64,000 bases of DNA from Flavihumibacter stibioxidans (GTDB lineage Bacteria > Bacteroidota > Bacteroidia > Chitinophagales > Chitinophagaceae), in contig NZ_MBUA01000012.1 of assembly GCF_014332695.1 (NCBI RefSeq), positions 367,858 through 431,857 of the forward strand. Direction: 5' to 3'. Positions 1-8,343 of the stretch are shown in pieces; the stretch's first letter is position 1; each line of letters starts with the position of its first letter. The position numbers were made by a program, and so were the translations under genes. The notes under the pieces were generated by a model. It saw nothing but the letters and a program-made list of their open reading frames with translations. It ran no database searches and was not told the DNA's origin.

Positions 1-174
1 GCCAAAAATGGTTTGCTTATAAAACGCCACAAAGTCGCGCCTGACCAATAACAGGAGAAGGTCACGGTATTGCCATACATCCCGCAAATGCAAATTGAAC
101 AAACTGTTTTGCGGCCGGATCTCCAAATCCCAATTTTCTTCCGCAACTACTTTTTCCGTTAAAATTTCCGTCAT
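1..174 (-). CDS. ABC-2 type polysaccharide export permease, N-terminal fragment
   Basis: Only the first 58 codons are inside the window; the gene runs off the left edge. The translation contains WDLEIRP, then LRDVWQYRDLLLLLVRRD, and ends YKQTIFG. This is the cytoplasmic entry typical of Wzm/KpsM-like permeases, which pair with an ATPase to move polysaccharide or O-antigen across the inner membrane. It follows the Wzc-like gene by 44 bases on the same strand, so it probably belongs to the same export operon. The assignment rests on a short stretch; the transmembrane helices lie outside the window. Confidence 0.7.
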   Translation of the reverse strand, partial: MTEILTEKVVAEENWDLEIRPQNSLFNLHLRDVWQYRDLLLLLVRRDFVAFYKQTIFG

Positions 175-218
175 ACTATACTATTTCTGCCGATACAAAG
201 GCGGCCAGGAATCCTTGT

Positions 219-2570
219 TTAGCCCCAGAATTTCCACCAGGGTTTGTGCACTTCTGGTTCAAAATATTCATTACCCCGGCCATAACCATAACCATAGCCA
301 TAATGATAAGTTCCGTAACTGTAATAAGAGGCTTTTTCATCGATATCATTCACCAGCAATGCCATTTTTGGTAATTTCTCTTCGCGATACAGGTCTTCAA
401 TAAAATGCAATTGTTTTTTGAGGGTATAATTCAATCTCACTACATATAAACTGCAGCTTGCATATTTACTCAATATCTGGGCATCACTTACGAGGCCTAC
501 AGGAGCCGTGTCCATTACAATCGCGTCAAATTCACGGGAAAGATACCGGAAGAGTTGGTCCACTTTTGGGTCACTCAGCATTTCACCCGGATTGGGAGGA
601 ATAGCGCCGCATGGAATGACAAATAAATTCTCTACCCCCGGAACAGAAATTGGTAAAGATTCGGCCTTAAAATTTCCTACCAGGTAATTGGTAAATCCTT
701 CACTCCTTTTCAATCCCAGGTTGCTAATGATCTTAGGCTTCCTGAGATCGAATTCCAGGATAACAGTTTTCCTTCCTGAAATTGCCAATGCAGCGGCAAG
801 ATTAATGGTAATAAATGATTTACCCTCTCCGCTGAAAGTGGAAGTGGTCATGATAACCGGAGTGCCCTCAACATTATTAAGCAGATATTGTAAATTACTC
901 CGTAACATACGGAACTGTTCCGATACGGCATTGCGTGAATTGGGCCTGACAACAAGGGTTTCCCCTGCTTTCGAATGCCCGATCTCACCCAGGATTGGGG
1001 CATCTGTCATCTTTTCAATTTCTTTTCGGCTGCCGATTTTATCATCCAGCAACTCACGCAGGTAAATCAATGCGGTAGGTACTAACAAGCCAAGAAATAA
1101 TGCGATGGTCTGGATATTTTTACGATCAGGCTTGACCGGTGTACTGCTGGCAATCGGCGAGTCGATCAGTTTGGAATTGGAAATGGTAGAGGCCAGGGAA
1201 ATCGCGGTTTCCTCACGCTTTTGCAGGAGGTACAAATACAAAGCTTCCTTTATCCCCTGCTGTCGTTTGATTTCCAGCAATTCCTTCTCTTTTAAGGGCA
1301 TGGAAGTTATACTGGACTTAAAGGATTCGCTTTTTGACCTCAGGTTTTTCCTGGTAAGGTCAGTTGAACTAAATATTGTGCGGAGGTTTTCATTCAAATC
1401 CAGACGAAGTTTGTTTAACTGCTGGTCCAGGATTTTAATGGTAGGGTTCTCTGCAGTGGTTGTTTTTAGTTCCGCTTCCCGCTTTAATTGCAAGGTATTG
1501 TATTCAGCAACTAATTGGCCCAATGCTGGCTCATCTATTCCCAGTGTGGTCGGAACCACATTAAAATCATTTTTTGAATTTTCGAGGTAAGACCGCAGGA
1601 AATTGATAACATTTAAACGAACCTCGAGATCGGTCAATTGCCTATCCAGCGTGGATATTTCACCTAAATAATTATCAGACTGGGATTCAATATTGATCAG
1701 ATTATTTTTTTGCTTAAAGCTTTGAAGGTCTTTCTCCACATCACCTAGTTCCCGGGTAATGATTCCAAGGCGATCGTTGATGAAATTATTGGTGCGGGAA
1801 GCGATCTGGTTTTTATCTTCCACGCTAGCCTCCTGGTATTCTACCACCAATTGACGTAGGATTTCCTTCCCCAATTCGGTATGAATTCCATTATAGGACA
1901 GTTGCAACAGGTTGGATTCGTCCTTCACTTTGGCAATATTCAAGCCGCCTTTCACCAGCCACAAAGCTGATTCCAGCGGTTCCCACACCAGCAGGTATTC
2001 CTCGTTCTGCAATTCCTTTGTTCCAGGAAGGCTATCAACCCTTTTTATAATATAGGTATCGTTTCCTACCTGAAAAGGGGCATTATAGTTGTACTTCTTG
2101 CCCTGGTCATCGTTCAGAAAGAACTCATGCTCATTCAGAGGTGTCAGCTTTAGGTTTATACTTCTTGAACTGTCGGACTTCTTAATAATTTCGAAGCTAA
2201 AAGGTGAGTACGGATAGATCAGGGTGGTTTTCACATTTCCAATGGCGTAGTACCTGGTTTGAAGGTTCATGGCACCTGCAACCCGCCTGGCCATATTTCT
2301 TGATTTCAGGATCTCTATTTCATCTACCAGGTTATCTCCTTTTTTAAAGAAGAACATGTCTTCAAATTTATCTCCTCCGCCGCCATTGCCTTCGCTTTTG
2401 ACCAGCAAGGTTGCATTGGCATTGTATATGGGTACATTATACCTGAGGTACAGGAATGCCGAACCAAGTGCCAAAGCCAGGGAGAGTAAATACCAGGGCC
2501 AAAACCTCAGGTAATACAATAGAAACTCCCTGAGCGAAAATGAGAAATCAGCTGATCTTGTATTCGACAT
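219..2570 (-). CDS. wzc: Wzc-like polysaccharide copolymerase / tyrosine autokinase
   Basis: 783 residues. An N-terminal Wzz region has one membrane helix near residues 24-44 and a long coiled-coil periplasmic part (about 240-470). A second helix near 488-505 leads into a CpsD/CapB-type kinase domain with Walker A SGEGKS (580-585), Walker A' VILEFDLRKP (603-612) and Walker B AIVMDTAP (683-690). The tail after 748 is tyrosine-rich (nine Tyr between 749 and 769, in YGYGYGYG context), the usual autophosphorylation cluster. Family role: controls chain length and export of capsule or exopolysaccharide with the Wza-like outer-membrane protein. Its start lies 12 bases after the Wza-like stop, so the two are almost certainly cotranscribed. 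Confidence 0.93.
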   Translation of the reverse strand: MSNTRSADFSFSLREFLLYYLRFWPWYLLSLALALGSAFLYLRYNVPIYNANATLLVKSEGNGGGGDKFEDMFFFKKGDNLVDEIEILKSRNMARRVAGAMNLQTRYYAIGNVKTTLIYPYSPFSFEIIKKSDSSRSINLKLTPLNEHEFFLNDDQGKKYNYNAPFQVGNDTYIIKRVDSLPGTKELQNEEYLLVWEPLESALWLVKGGLNIAKVKDESNLLQLSYNGIHTELGKEILRQLVVEYQEASVEDKNQIASRTNNFINDRLGIITRELGDVEKDLQSFKQKNNLINIESQSDNYLGEISTLDRQLTDLEVRLNVINFLRSYLENSKNDFNVVPTTLGIDEPALGQLVAEYNTLQLKREAELKTTTAENPTIKILDQQLNKLRLDLNENLRTIFSSTDLTRKNLRSKSESFKSSITSMPLKEKELLEIKRQQGIKEALYLYLLQKREETAISLASTISNSKLIDSPIASSTPVKPDRKNIQTIALFLGLLVPTALIYLRELLDDKIGSRKEIEKMTDAPILGEIGHSKAGETLVVRPNSRNAVSEQFRMLRSNLQYLLNNVEGTPVIMTTSTFSGEGKSFITINLAAALAISGRKTVILEFDLRKPKIISNLGLKRSEGFTNYLVGNFKAESLPISVPGVENLFVIPCGAIPPNPGEMLSDPKVDQLFRYLSREFDAIVMDTAPVGLVSDAQILSKYASCSLYVVRLNYTLKKQLHFIEDLYREEKLPKMALLVNDIDEKASYYSYGTYHYGYGYGYGRGNEYFEPEVHKPWWKFWG

Positions 2571-2582
2571 ACAGAAAAATGG

Positions 2583-3386
2583 TTATCGTGTAATTAATGT
2601 TACCAATAGGGTAACTACTGAAATAATACTTGTACCGATGGCAATATTACGCATCAGGACCTGCTCACTGCCAGTTGGCTTTTTACGGGTTGGCTCCACA
2701 TAAACCAGGTCGTTTTGTTGAAGGTAAAAATAGGGCGATTTATAAACTTCAGCTTTTTGAAGGTCAATCCTGGTGTAAACCCTTTTGCCATTTTCTTCCC
2801 TGACCAGCAAAATATTATCCCTGCGGGAAAAAGGCGTCAGATCACCTGCAAATCCGATTGCATCAAGGATCGACATCTTTTGATCAGGCATTTCAATTAT
2901 GCCTGGTTTGGTAACTTCTCCCAAAACTGAGATTCTGGCATTAGTGAACCTTACAGTTACGTAAGGACTCTGCAGGTATTTCATCAGTTTTTCTTTTATT
3001 GTCTCAGCCAATTGAAGCTTGGAAAGTCCCTCTGCCTTAATCAAACCAATGTTGTGAAAATAAATTTCACCCCTTTTATCCACCTGATATCCTCGCCCCA
3101 TAGAAGCCATGATAGCGCCACCCCCTCCCCCACTTGCTCCCCCGCCCCCTCCTTGCTGCGGCTGGTTGAATATTTCGGTAGCTTCTTTGCTATCGCTATA
3201 TACCAGAATGGTAAGAAGGTCCCCTTGCTGAATCTTCATTTCAGGAACATCCACCAAAGGGTCTTTCAGGGAATCGATCCCCTGAAGAATCAATCTTTGC
3301 TCATGATTTTTCTTACTCGCCCCACATCCCACTAACAAAAAAAGTGCAGTTAGAAATGCTGCACCCTGAATAAGTTTTTTCAACAT
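2583..3386 (-). CDS. wza: Wza-like polysaccharide export lipoprotein (SLBB)
   Basis: 267 residues from the chosen start. The start at 3386 gives a clean lipoprotein signal (MLKKLIQGAAF...LLVGC); an upstream ATG at 3422 is possible, and longer forms would run into upxY. After the lipobox come a Poly_export domain (GDLLTILVYSDSKEATEIF) and an SLBB part (ISVLGEVTKPGIIEM). Between them is a glycine-rich insert of two Gly runs, and the C-terminus ends in a hydrophobic helix like the membrane-spanning end of Wza-type channels. Likely role: outer-membrane exit for the polysaccharide handled by the adjacent Wzc-like protein. The glycine insert is unusual and its length may vary between strains. Confidence 0.9.
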   Translation of the reverse strand: MLKKLIQGAAFLTALFLLVGCGASKKNHEQRLILQGIDSLKDPLVDVPEMKIQQGDLLTILVYSDSKEATEIFNQPQQGGGGGASGGGGGAIMASMGRGYQVDKRGEIYFHNIGLIKAEGLSKLQLAETIKEKLMKYLQSPYVTVRFTNARISVLGEVTKPGIIEMPDQKMSILDAIGFAGDLTPFSRRDNILLVREENGKRVYTRIDLQKAEVYKSPYFYLQQNDLVYVEPTRKKPTGSEQVLMRNIAIGTSIISVVTLLVTLITR

Positions 3387-3442
3387 GCTGTATGGTTGGA
3401 AATATGAGAAATGTTTTTTCATTTTTGTTTGCCAGACCCACA

Positions 3443-3988
3443 TCAGGATTTTACAATTACCTTTTCCTTCTCCATCTGCGCTACCAGTTTGAACCCCAGA
3501 CTGTCGATCCTTACTTCTACCCATTTTTTATCGGCAGATAAGATGGTGCCCTCATTTTCCATGAAGGCGCCCGAAGTGATAATTACTTTGTCCCCCGGTT
3601 TTGGTTCCAATACCTGAATCACTTTTACATCAGTGTGCTCCCCCAGAAAACGCTTGATACGGGCTATCTCTTCCGCTTTCAATTTGGCAGGTTTCCCTAA
3701 CCAATATACATAATTCACCACTCCATCCACATACCTTACTTCTGTCTTCTGGTTCTCCGCAATATGAACAAACAGGTAACTCTTAAACAAAGGTTCTTCA
3801 ATTACCTTGTACCGATCACTCCACTTCCTGCGCACTTTATTCAAGGGACAATAACTTTCCACTCCCCTGCGAAGCATGAGCTCGTGCACTTTCTTTTCCC
3901 ACCTTGGTTTGGTATACAATGCATACCAGGTTTTCGGCTTCAACTCAGTACTCACAACAAATGGTTTTAAAGGTTCCTTACTGGGCAT
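3443..3988 (-). CDS. UpxY-family transcription antiterminator (NusG-like)
   Basis: 181 residues. An N-terminal NGN domain (WYALYTKPRWEKKVHELML, then PLFKSYLFVHI) is followed by a KOW domain (PGDKVIITSGAFMENEGTIL). This is the architecture of RfaH/UpxY specialised NusG paralogues. In Bacteroides, UpxY proteins act at the untranslated leader of their own capsule locus and let polymerase read through. Here the gene heads the Wza-Wzc-permease series, and its own leader carries a strong terminator hairpin (4204-4250), which fits the same mechanism. It ends 56 bases before the chosen Wza start. Confidence 0.9.
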   Translation of the reverse strand: MPSKEPLKPFVVSTELKPKTWYALYTKPRWEKKVHELMLRRGVESYCPLNKVRRKWSDRYKVIEEPLFKSYLFVHIAENQKTEVRYVDGVVNYVYWLGKPAKLKAEEIARIKRFLGEHTDVKVIQVLEPKPGDKVIITSGAFMENEGTILSADKKWVEVRIDSLGFKLVAQMEKEKVIVKS

Positions 3989-4366
3989 AGCTTCGCTTCC
4001 TCAGTCACAGCCGAGTTTTTTTTCACCATCCTCCGGCAAAAGCCATTATCATGCCAGACCTTTCAATTTACGATTGATTATCAATAAATTAATCAGGAAA
4101 TTGATTGGCCATAAAAAAATCAACAAGACCTTTTCCACCAGGTCAGCACTCCTTGTTTGCTACTACCAGTCGCCCTAAAATTATCCAGTACAACCAAAAA
4201 AAGAGTCGAAGGCAAGGGCAGCACTTACAATGCTGCCGATGCCTTCGACTTATATATAATACAATACACTATATTTCGCTAACAAGGTCAGCTCTTCACT
4301 CACAGGAATTCAATTTAAGGGTCCGCGAAAGATGCCAGGTACCTCATCTCCCAAGCCGCAAATATA
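3989..4366 (-). promoter_or_regulatory. Leader region of the capsule-export operon
   Basis: This 386-base gap (3989-4374) has no supportable gene. Read on the minus strand it begins with a Bacteroidota -7-like box TATATTTG (plus-strand 4359-4366), has no clear -33 TTG, passes through an intrinsic terminator hairpin (4204-4250 with seven U at 4202-4196), then runs about 200 untranslated bases to upxY. A terminator inside the leader of an UpxY-headed operon matches the known readthrough control of Bacteroides capsule loci; the match in function is inferred. Confidence 0.5.
4196..4250 (-). terminator. Intrinsic terminator in the upxY leader
   Basis: Arms 4204-4213 (agtcgaaggc) with 4241-4250 (gccttcgact), and 4217-4223 (ggcagca) with 4231-4237 (tgctgcc), separated by a 3x3 internal loop and a 7-base apical loop. 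On the minus strand the hairpin is followed by seven T (4202-4196). It can end transcription from the acetyltransferase gene upstream or attenuate the capsule operon downstream; the sequence alone does not separate the two. Confidence 0.8.
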
Positions 4367-4374
4367 GGGGAAAA

Positions 4375-4875
4375 CTACTTTGTATTGCTGCCGGTATTCT
4401 CACCCCTCTCATCCACTTTACCCACTTGCCTTGCAGGGTTACCTACCACCAGCGCATAGGGCGGCACATCCCTGGTTACCACCGCCCCCGCCCCCACCAG
4501 GGCATAAGCCCCAATGGTCACCCCGCAAATGATGGTGGCATTGGCGCCAATACTGGCCCCACGCTCCACCCGCGTAGGCTTAAACTCGTCCTTACGCTCA
4601 ATAAAGGCCCGGGGATTGATCACATTCGTAAAAACAACCGATGGCCCGATAAACACATCCCGCTCCAGGGTTACGCCATTGTATAAGGATACATTGTTCT
4701 GAATCTTGCAGCCATCCCCCACCACCACATTGTTGTCAATGAACACGTTCTGCCCGATAATACAACGTTCCCCCACCACGGCGCCGGGCATCAGGTGGCA
4801 AAAATGCCAGATCCTGGTGCCTTCCCCGATACGGGCCCCGGCATCTACCACCGAACTGGGATCTATATAGGTCAT
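4375..4875 (-). CDS. Left-handed beta-helix sugar N-acetyltransferase (WbpD/WlbB-like)
   Basis: 166 residues made almost wholly of hexapeptide repeats ([53 protein letters not shown]). The segments [11 protein letters not shown] and [18 protein letters not shown] resemble acetyltransferases that act on UDP-3-amino-2,3-dideoxy-glucuronate or related nucleotide sugars in surface-polysaccharide synthesis. The exact acceptor sugar cannot be read from sequence. It precedes the capsule-export operon on the same strand and probably decorates a sugar of that polymer. Confidence 0.85.
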   Translation of the reverse strand: MTYIDPSSVVDAGARIGEGTRIWHFCHLMPGAVVGERCIIGQNVFIDNNVVVGDGCKIQNNVSLYNGVTLERDVFIGPSVVFTNVINPRAFIERKDEFKPTRVERGASIGANATIICGVTIGAYALVGAGAVVTRDVPPYALVVGNPARQVGKVDERGENTGSNTK

Positions 4876-5033
4876 GGTGTTGTTTCCGCGAAGATATGTA
4901 TTGTGTTGGTCCGCAGCGGCCCCTGAGTATAGGTTAAGGCCGGGATAAAGCCTTGAAGAAGCCGGGATAAAGCCGAGATGAACGAAGGATGATTTCCGGA
5001 AATATCCTAAATTAAGCCCCTAAACCAATTGCT

Positions 5034-6197
5034 TTGAGTACTAGTAGCAACCAACGATTCTACTCCCTCGACGTTTTCCGGGGAGCTACCGTGGCCTTCA
5101 TGATCATGGTGAACAACCCCGGCTCCTGGAGCCATATCTTCTCCCCCCTGAAACACGCCAGCTGGCACGGGGTTACCCCCACCGACCTGGTTTTCCCCTT
5201 CTTCCTCTTCGCGGTCGGCAACGCCCTGGCCTTCGTGATGCCGAAAATGCAGGCCATGGACCGCAGCGCCGCCCTGACCAAAATCCTGAAACGTGGCTTC
5301 CTGATCTTCCTGATCGGCATTCTCCTGAACTGGTTCCCGTTCATTCGCTGGGAGGACGGCGAACTGGTGGGTAAATCCTTCTCCTCCCTCCGCATCTTCG
5401 GCGTACTGCAACGCATCGCCCTGGCTTATACTTTCGGCGCCCTGATGGTCTATTTCTTCAAGGCCCGCAGCTCTTTCTACCTGGCCACCCTCCTGCTCCT
5501 GGGCTACTGGGTGATCACAGTCATGGCCGGCGACCCCGCCGATCCTTTCAGCCTTGAGGGCTTCTGGGGTACCCACCTCGACCGCGCCTTGCTGGGCGAC
5601 GGACATATTTACAAGGGCGAAGGCGTTCCTTTTGATCCGGAGGGACTCGCCAGCACCATCCCCTCCATCGCCCAGGTGATCTTCGGGTTTTTAGTGGGGG
5701 ATTATATCCAGCAGAAGGGCAAAACGGCCGAAATGGTGGCCAACCTCTTCGTGGCAGGCTTCGTGTTGTGGCTGGCGGGCATGGCCTGGGACCTCTCCTT
5801 CCCGATTAACAAAAAGATCTGGTCGAGCTCCTTCGTGCTTTATACCTGCGGACTGGCCACGATGGTCCTGGCTACACTGATCCAACTGATCGAATTCCGC
5901 GGCTGGAAGGGCCGGGCGGCCAAATTCTTCGACGTGTTCGGCAAAAACCCATTGTTCATCTACCTTCTGAGCGGACTGGTACCCAAATCCCTGGCCCTGA
6001 TCCGCATTCCGAACGGACTCAACGCCGAGGGACAACCGAAGTTTACCAGTCCCCTCCCCTGGTTCTACGAACATATCTGCAAACCCATCAGCGACAAACC
6101 CGAGAACGGCTCCCTGCTCTATGCCGTCATCCTGATCATCTTCTTCTGGTCCATCGCCTGGTGGATGGATAAGAAGAAGTGGTATGTGAAGGTGTAG
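5034..6197 (+). CDS. Membrane acyltransferase of the HGSNAT/DUF5009 family
   Basis: 387 residues, multi-pass. The N-terminus SLDVFRGATVAFMIMVNNPG, followed by WHGVTPTDLVFPFFLFAVG, is the hallmark of heparan-alpha-glucosaminide N-acetyltransferase-like proteins (NagX group), which carry acetyl groups across the membrane to an amino sugar. The chosen start is a TTG; the next in-frame ATG falls inside the conserved first helix, so the TTG start is favoured. The gene is visibly more GC-rich than the toxin/antitoxin-like pair that follows. The substrate is unknown; an extracytoplasmic sugar is likely. Confidence 0.85.
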   Translation: MSTSSNQRFYSLDVFRGATVAFMIMVNNPGSWSHIFSPLKHASWHGVTPTDLVFPFFLFAVGNALAFVMPKMQAMDRSAALTKILKRGFLIFLIGILLNWFPFIRWEDGELVGKSFSSLRIFGVLQRIALAYTFGALMVYFFKARSSFYLATLLLLGYWVITVMAGDPADPFSLEGFWGTHLDRALLGDGHIYKGEGVPFDPEGLASTIPSIAQVIFGFLVGDYIQQKGKTAEMVANLFVAGFVLWLAGMAWDLSFPINKKIWSSSFVLYTCGLATMVLATLIQLIEFRGWKGRAAKFFDVFGKNPLFIYLLSGLVPKSLALIRIPNGLNAEGQPKFTSPLPWFYEHICKPISDKPENGSLLYAVILIIFFWSIAWWMDKKKWYVKV

Positions 6198-6202
6198 GGG
6201 AA

Positions 6203-6254
6203 GGTTTCTGACATCTAGAATTACGGAATTCATTAATGCCAGATGTCAGACACC
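6203..6254. repeat. GTCTGAC palindrome, copy A1 (ACATCT variant)
   Basis: Left arm ggtttctgacatct (6203-6216) pairs with agatgtcagacacc (6241-6254), one mismatch, around a 24-base loop. It lies directly after the acyltransferase stop at 6197 and belongs to the dispersed REP family. Confidence 0.85.
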
Positions 6255-6269
6255 TTGGAGCCTGGGAAT

Positions 6270-6341
6270 GGCGTCTGACGTTTAGGGTCAATGAATTCAC
6301 CTATCGCAAACGTCAGACGCCCGAACCCAAGGTCAGACGCC
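6270..6341. repeat. GTCTGAC palindrome, copy A2 (ACGTTT variant) with extra half-site
   Basis: Perfect 14-base arms ggcgtctgacgttt (6270-6283) and aaacgtcagacgcc (6308-6321), then an extra half-site ggtcagacgcc (6331-6341). Together with copy A1 it occupies the gap before the toxin/antitoxin-like pair. Confidence 0.9.
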
Positions 6342-6470
6342 TGGGATCCACCACACAGTTCCTATATCCAAATACCGTTTTTTAACCCTTGTAAAAACCG
6401 GGGGAGATGCTTTACTTTAAAAAGTATTCAACATGGTTAATGATGCTTAATCAACTTATAAGTTGATTTT

Positions 6471-6989
6471 ATGAAAATTGTTTCTATTTTTGCTGATCGG
6501 CTTTTTGCTTTCCAATATGAGGGCTCTGAGGAGAACGAGTTGGACCGGTTATTGGAATTATGGAGTAATCCTGGTTTTTTATATGCATTTCTGACCAAAA
6601 ACAGGCAGGACTTACCCAAAGATTTAGATTGGCGTAGTATGGCGGAACAGCTATTAGATAGTGTTGACATGTTACAGGATTTGCTGATTCAGATTCACGA
6701 AAACCCGGAAATATCCCTGGATCAGTTTTTTGTCCCACTCGTAAACCTAGAGTCTGCACCAAAAGTTCTTTCGCTTAGAAAACGAAGAATATCCTATTTA
6801 CGACTATATGCTTTAAGAATAGATTCGGATTGTTTTGTGATAACTGGGGGAACCATAAAATTAACCCACTTAATGCAGGAACGAATTCACACAACTGAGG
6901 AGTTGTATAAACTGCAAAAAGCCAGAGATTATTTGAAATCAAAAGGCGTGTTTGACAATGATTCATTTTTTGAATTCCTAAGTGAATAA
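6471..6989 (+). CDS. Conserved protein of a toxin/antitoxin-like pair, putative toxin partner
   Basis: 172 residues, no signal peptide. The start MKIVSIFADRLFAFQYEG, the core LRLYALRIDSDCFVITGG and the end FDNDSFFEFL form a pattern I recall from Bacteroidota proteins placed just upstream of a small helix-turn-helix protein. I cannot name a fold with certainty; the small size and the toxin-then-HTH order resemble HigBA-type modules, so a RelE/HigB-like growth inhibitor is a guess. The gene is AT-richer than its neighbours, and the pair is enclosed by repeat clusters on both sides, both consistent with horizontal arrival. The HTH gene starts 4 bases after this stop. Confidence 0.6.
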   Translation: MKIVSIFADRLFAFQYEGSEENELDRLLELWSNPGFLYAFLTKNRQDLPKDLDWRSMAEQLLDSVDMLQDLLIQIHENPEISLDQFFVPLVNLESAPKVLSLRKRRISYLRLYALRIDSDCFVITGGTIKLTHLMQERIHTTEELYKLQKARDYLKSKGVFDNDSFFEFLSE

Positions 6990-6993
6990 TACC

Positions 6994-7332
6994 ATGGCTA
7001 ATAAAGAAAAATTCATAACGCTGGTCTCAAAAGAGACAACAAACAGCATCGGCCGCATGAAAGCCAGGAAAGACAACAGGATATTCCTGCGAATGTCGCA
7101 ATTGCTTGCATTGGATATTTTGAAACGATTGGATGAGTTGAATTGGACCCAAAAGCAATTGGCAGAAAGGATGGCAGTAAGTCCCCAGTTGGTTAGCAAA
7201 TGGGTTCGCGGCACTGAAAATTTCACCCTGGAAACTTTAATGACCCTTGAATTGGCCCTGGGCATAACGCTCATCGTTCGGGCCGAATCTCATGCAAATA
7301 CCCAGGTGTCTGACGTCTCCCCTGGCGTCTGA
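6994..7332 (+). CDS. XRE/Cro helix-turn-helix protein, putative antitoxin
   Basis: 112 residues from the ATG at 6994 (a GTG at 6982 would overlap the upstream stop). The HTH is clear: LNWTQKQLAERMAVSPQLVSKWVRG, continuing into an N-F-T-L-E-T-L helix as in HigA-type antitoxins. The last ten or so residues (around VSDVSPGV) are encoded by the repeat cluster that starts at 7305, and the stop is the TGA of a GTCTGAC core (7330-7332), so the original C-terminus has probably been replaced or extended by repeat insertion. It likely represses its own operon and neutralises the partner; this is inferred from layout. Confidence 0.75.
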   Translation: MANKEKFITLVSKETTNSIGRMKARKDNRIFLRMSQLLALDILKRLDELNWTQKQLAERMAVSPQLVSKWVRGTENFTLETLMTLELALGITLIVRAESHANTQVSDVSPGV

Positions 7333-7478
7333 CGTTTGGCATCCACGGAATGGCGTCTGACGTTTGGACCATGGGTATGGCGTCTGACGTTTGGACCCAC
7401 GGTATGGCGTCTGACGTTTGGGATCCACGGTATTCAGTAATACTAAACGTCAGACGCCTGAACCCAACGTCAGACACC
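7305..7478. repeat. GTCTGAC repeat cluster B with 27-28 bp tandem units
   Basis: Four head-to-tail units beginning ggcgtctgacgtttgg start at 7324, 7352, 7379 and 7406 (spacing 28, 27, 27), preceded by a half-site at 7305 and closed by inverted arms at 7445-7458 and 7466-7478. The last unit and the arm at 7445 enclose the same loop, in reverse complement, as copies C and D. The cluster lies between convergent genes and supplies the stop codon of the HTH gene. Confidence 0.92.
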
Positions 7479-7484
7479 TGAACC

Positions 7485-8324
7485 TCACCCAAACATCCTC
7501 TCCGCCTCCGCCACACTTTCCGGCTTGCCTACGTCCACAAACTTATCGCCGCTGTGGTCAAAGCCCATAATCCTGTGTTCGGTGGCAAGGTCGAGGTAGG
7601 TGTCGATAAGCGAGAATTTGCCGGTTTGGCGGATATATCGAAATACAGAGGGATCATATACAACCACGGTGCTGTAGGCCTTTGGCGTGTAGCCCGCGAA
7701 GGGCAGGCTGAGATCGGGTTTGGCAGGATCTGCGGTACGGGGACCGTTGGCGATGGCATTGATATCATCCGCCATGCAGGGCGCATCGCGGCGCAGCATG
7801 CCTGCCTGCCCCGGAAACCGGTAATCCCCCGTTTTGGTATTGACCCAGCCGCGCAGGCGACTGTCCTCATCGAAGAGCAGGTAACGCGAGGTCCGACGAC
7901 CGGTTACCCCGAAACTGACCAGTGCTTCCTGCTGCTCATGGAAAGCCACCAGCCTGTTCAGGTCAAGATCAGTGAGCACATCGGCATTGATGCTCACAAA
8001 GGGCTCCGGCGCTTTGCCATAGGCGCCGCCTTCCAGCAATAGCCGCGCTTTCAGCAGCCCACCGCCGGTTTCCAGCACCTCCTCCCGCTCATCGCTGATG
8101 AGCACCCGGCTTCCCCAGCCATGGTTTTCCTGCACGGCCGCTATGACCTGGTCCGCAAAATGATGCACATTCACCACCACTTCGTTTATGCCAAACCGTT
8201 GGAGGTATTCGATATTGCGCTGCAGCAGCGACTTGCCGTTTACCATCGCCAGCGCCTTGGGATGCTGATCCGTCCAGGGCTTAAAACGCGTGCCGAGTCC
8301 GGCTGCGAAGATGATTGCTTTCAT
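7485..8324 (-). CDS. murU: MurNAc-1-phosphate uridylyltransferase-like nucleotidyltransferase (MurU)
   Basis: 279 residues, NTP_transferase fold. The N-terminus MKAIIFAAGLGTRFKPWT carries the nucleotide loop GLGTR, followed by HPKALAMVNGKSLL and a metal-site segment SINADVLTDLD. This matches MurU and related sugar-1-phosphate nucleotidyltransferases. The decisive context is the gene 19 bases upstream on the same strand, an AmgK-like kinase: AmgK and MurU together convert salvaged MurNAc to UDP-MurNAc in Pseudomonas and Tannerella. A different sugar nucleotide remains possible. Confidence 0.78.
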   Translation of the reverse strand: MKAIIFAAGLGTRFKPWTDQHPKALAMVNGKSLLQRNIEYLQRFGINEVVVNVHHFADQVIAAVQENHGWGSRVLISDEREEVLETGGGLLKARLLLEGGAYGKAPEPFVSINADVLTDLDLNRLVAFHEQQEALVSFGVTGRRTSRYLLFDEDSRLRGWVNTKTGDYRFPGQAGMLRRDAPCMADDINAIANGPRTADPAKPDLSLPFAGYTPKAYSTVVVYDPSVFRYIRQTGKFSLIDTYLDLATEHRIMGFDHSGDKFVDVGKPESVAEAERMFG

Positions 8325-8343
8325 GATGAATGGGACTTTGTGA

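Noticed and set aside
4939-4974. Doubled gccgggataaagcc before the acyltransferase gene
   Set aside because: Two copies only, 22 bases apart, no further pattern; reported as minor sequence duplication, not a regulatory site.
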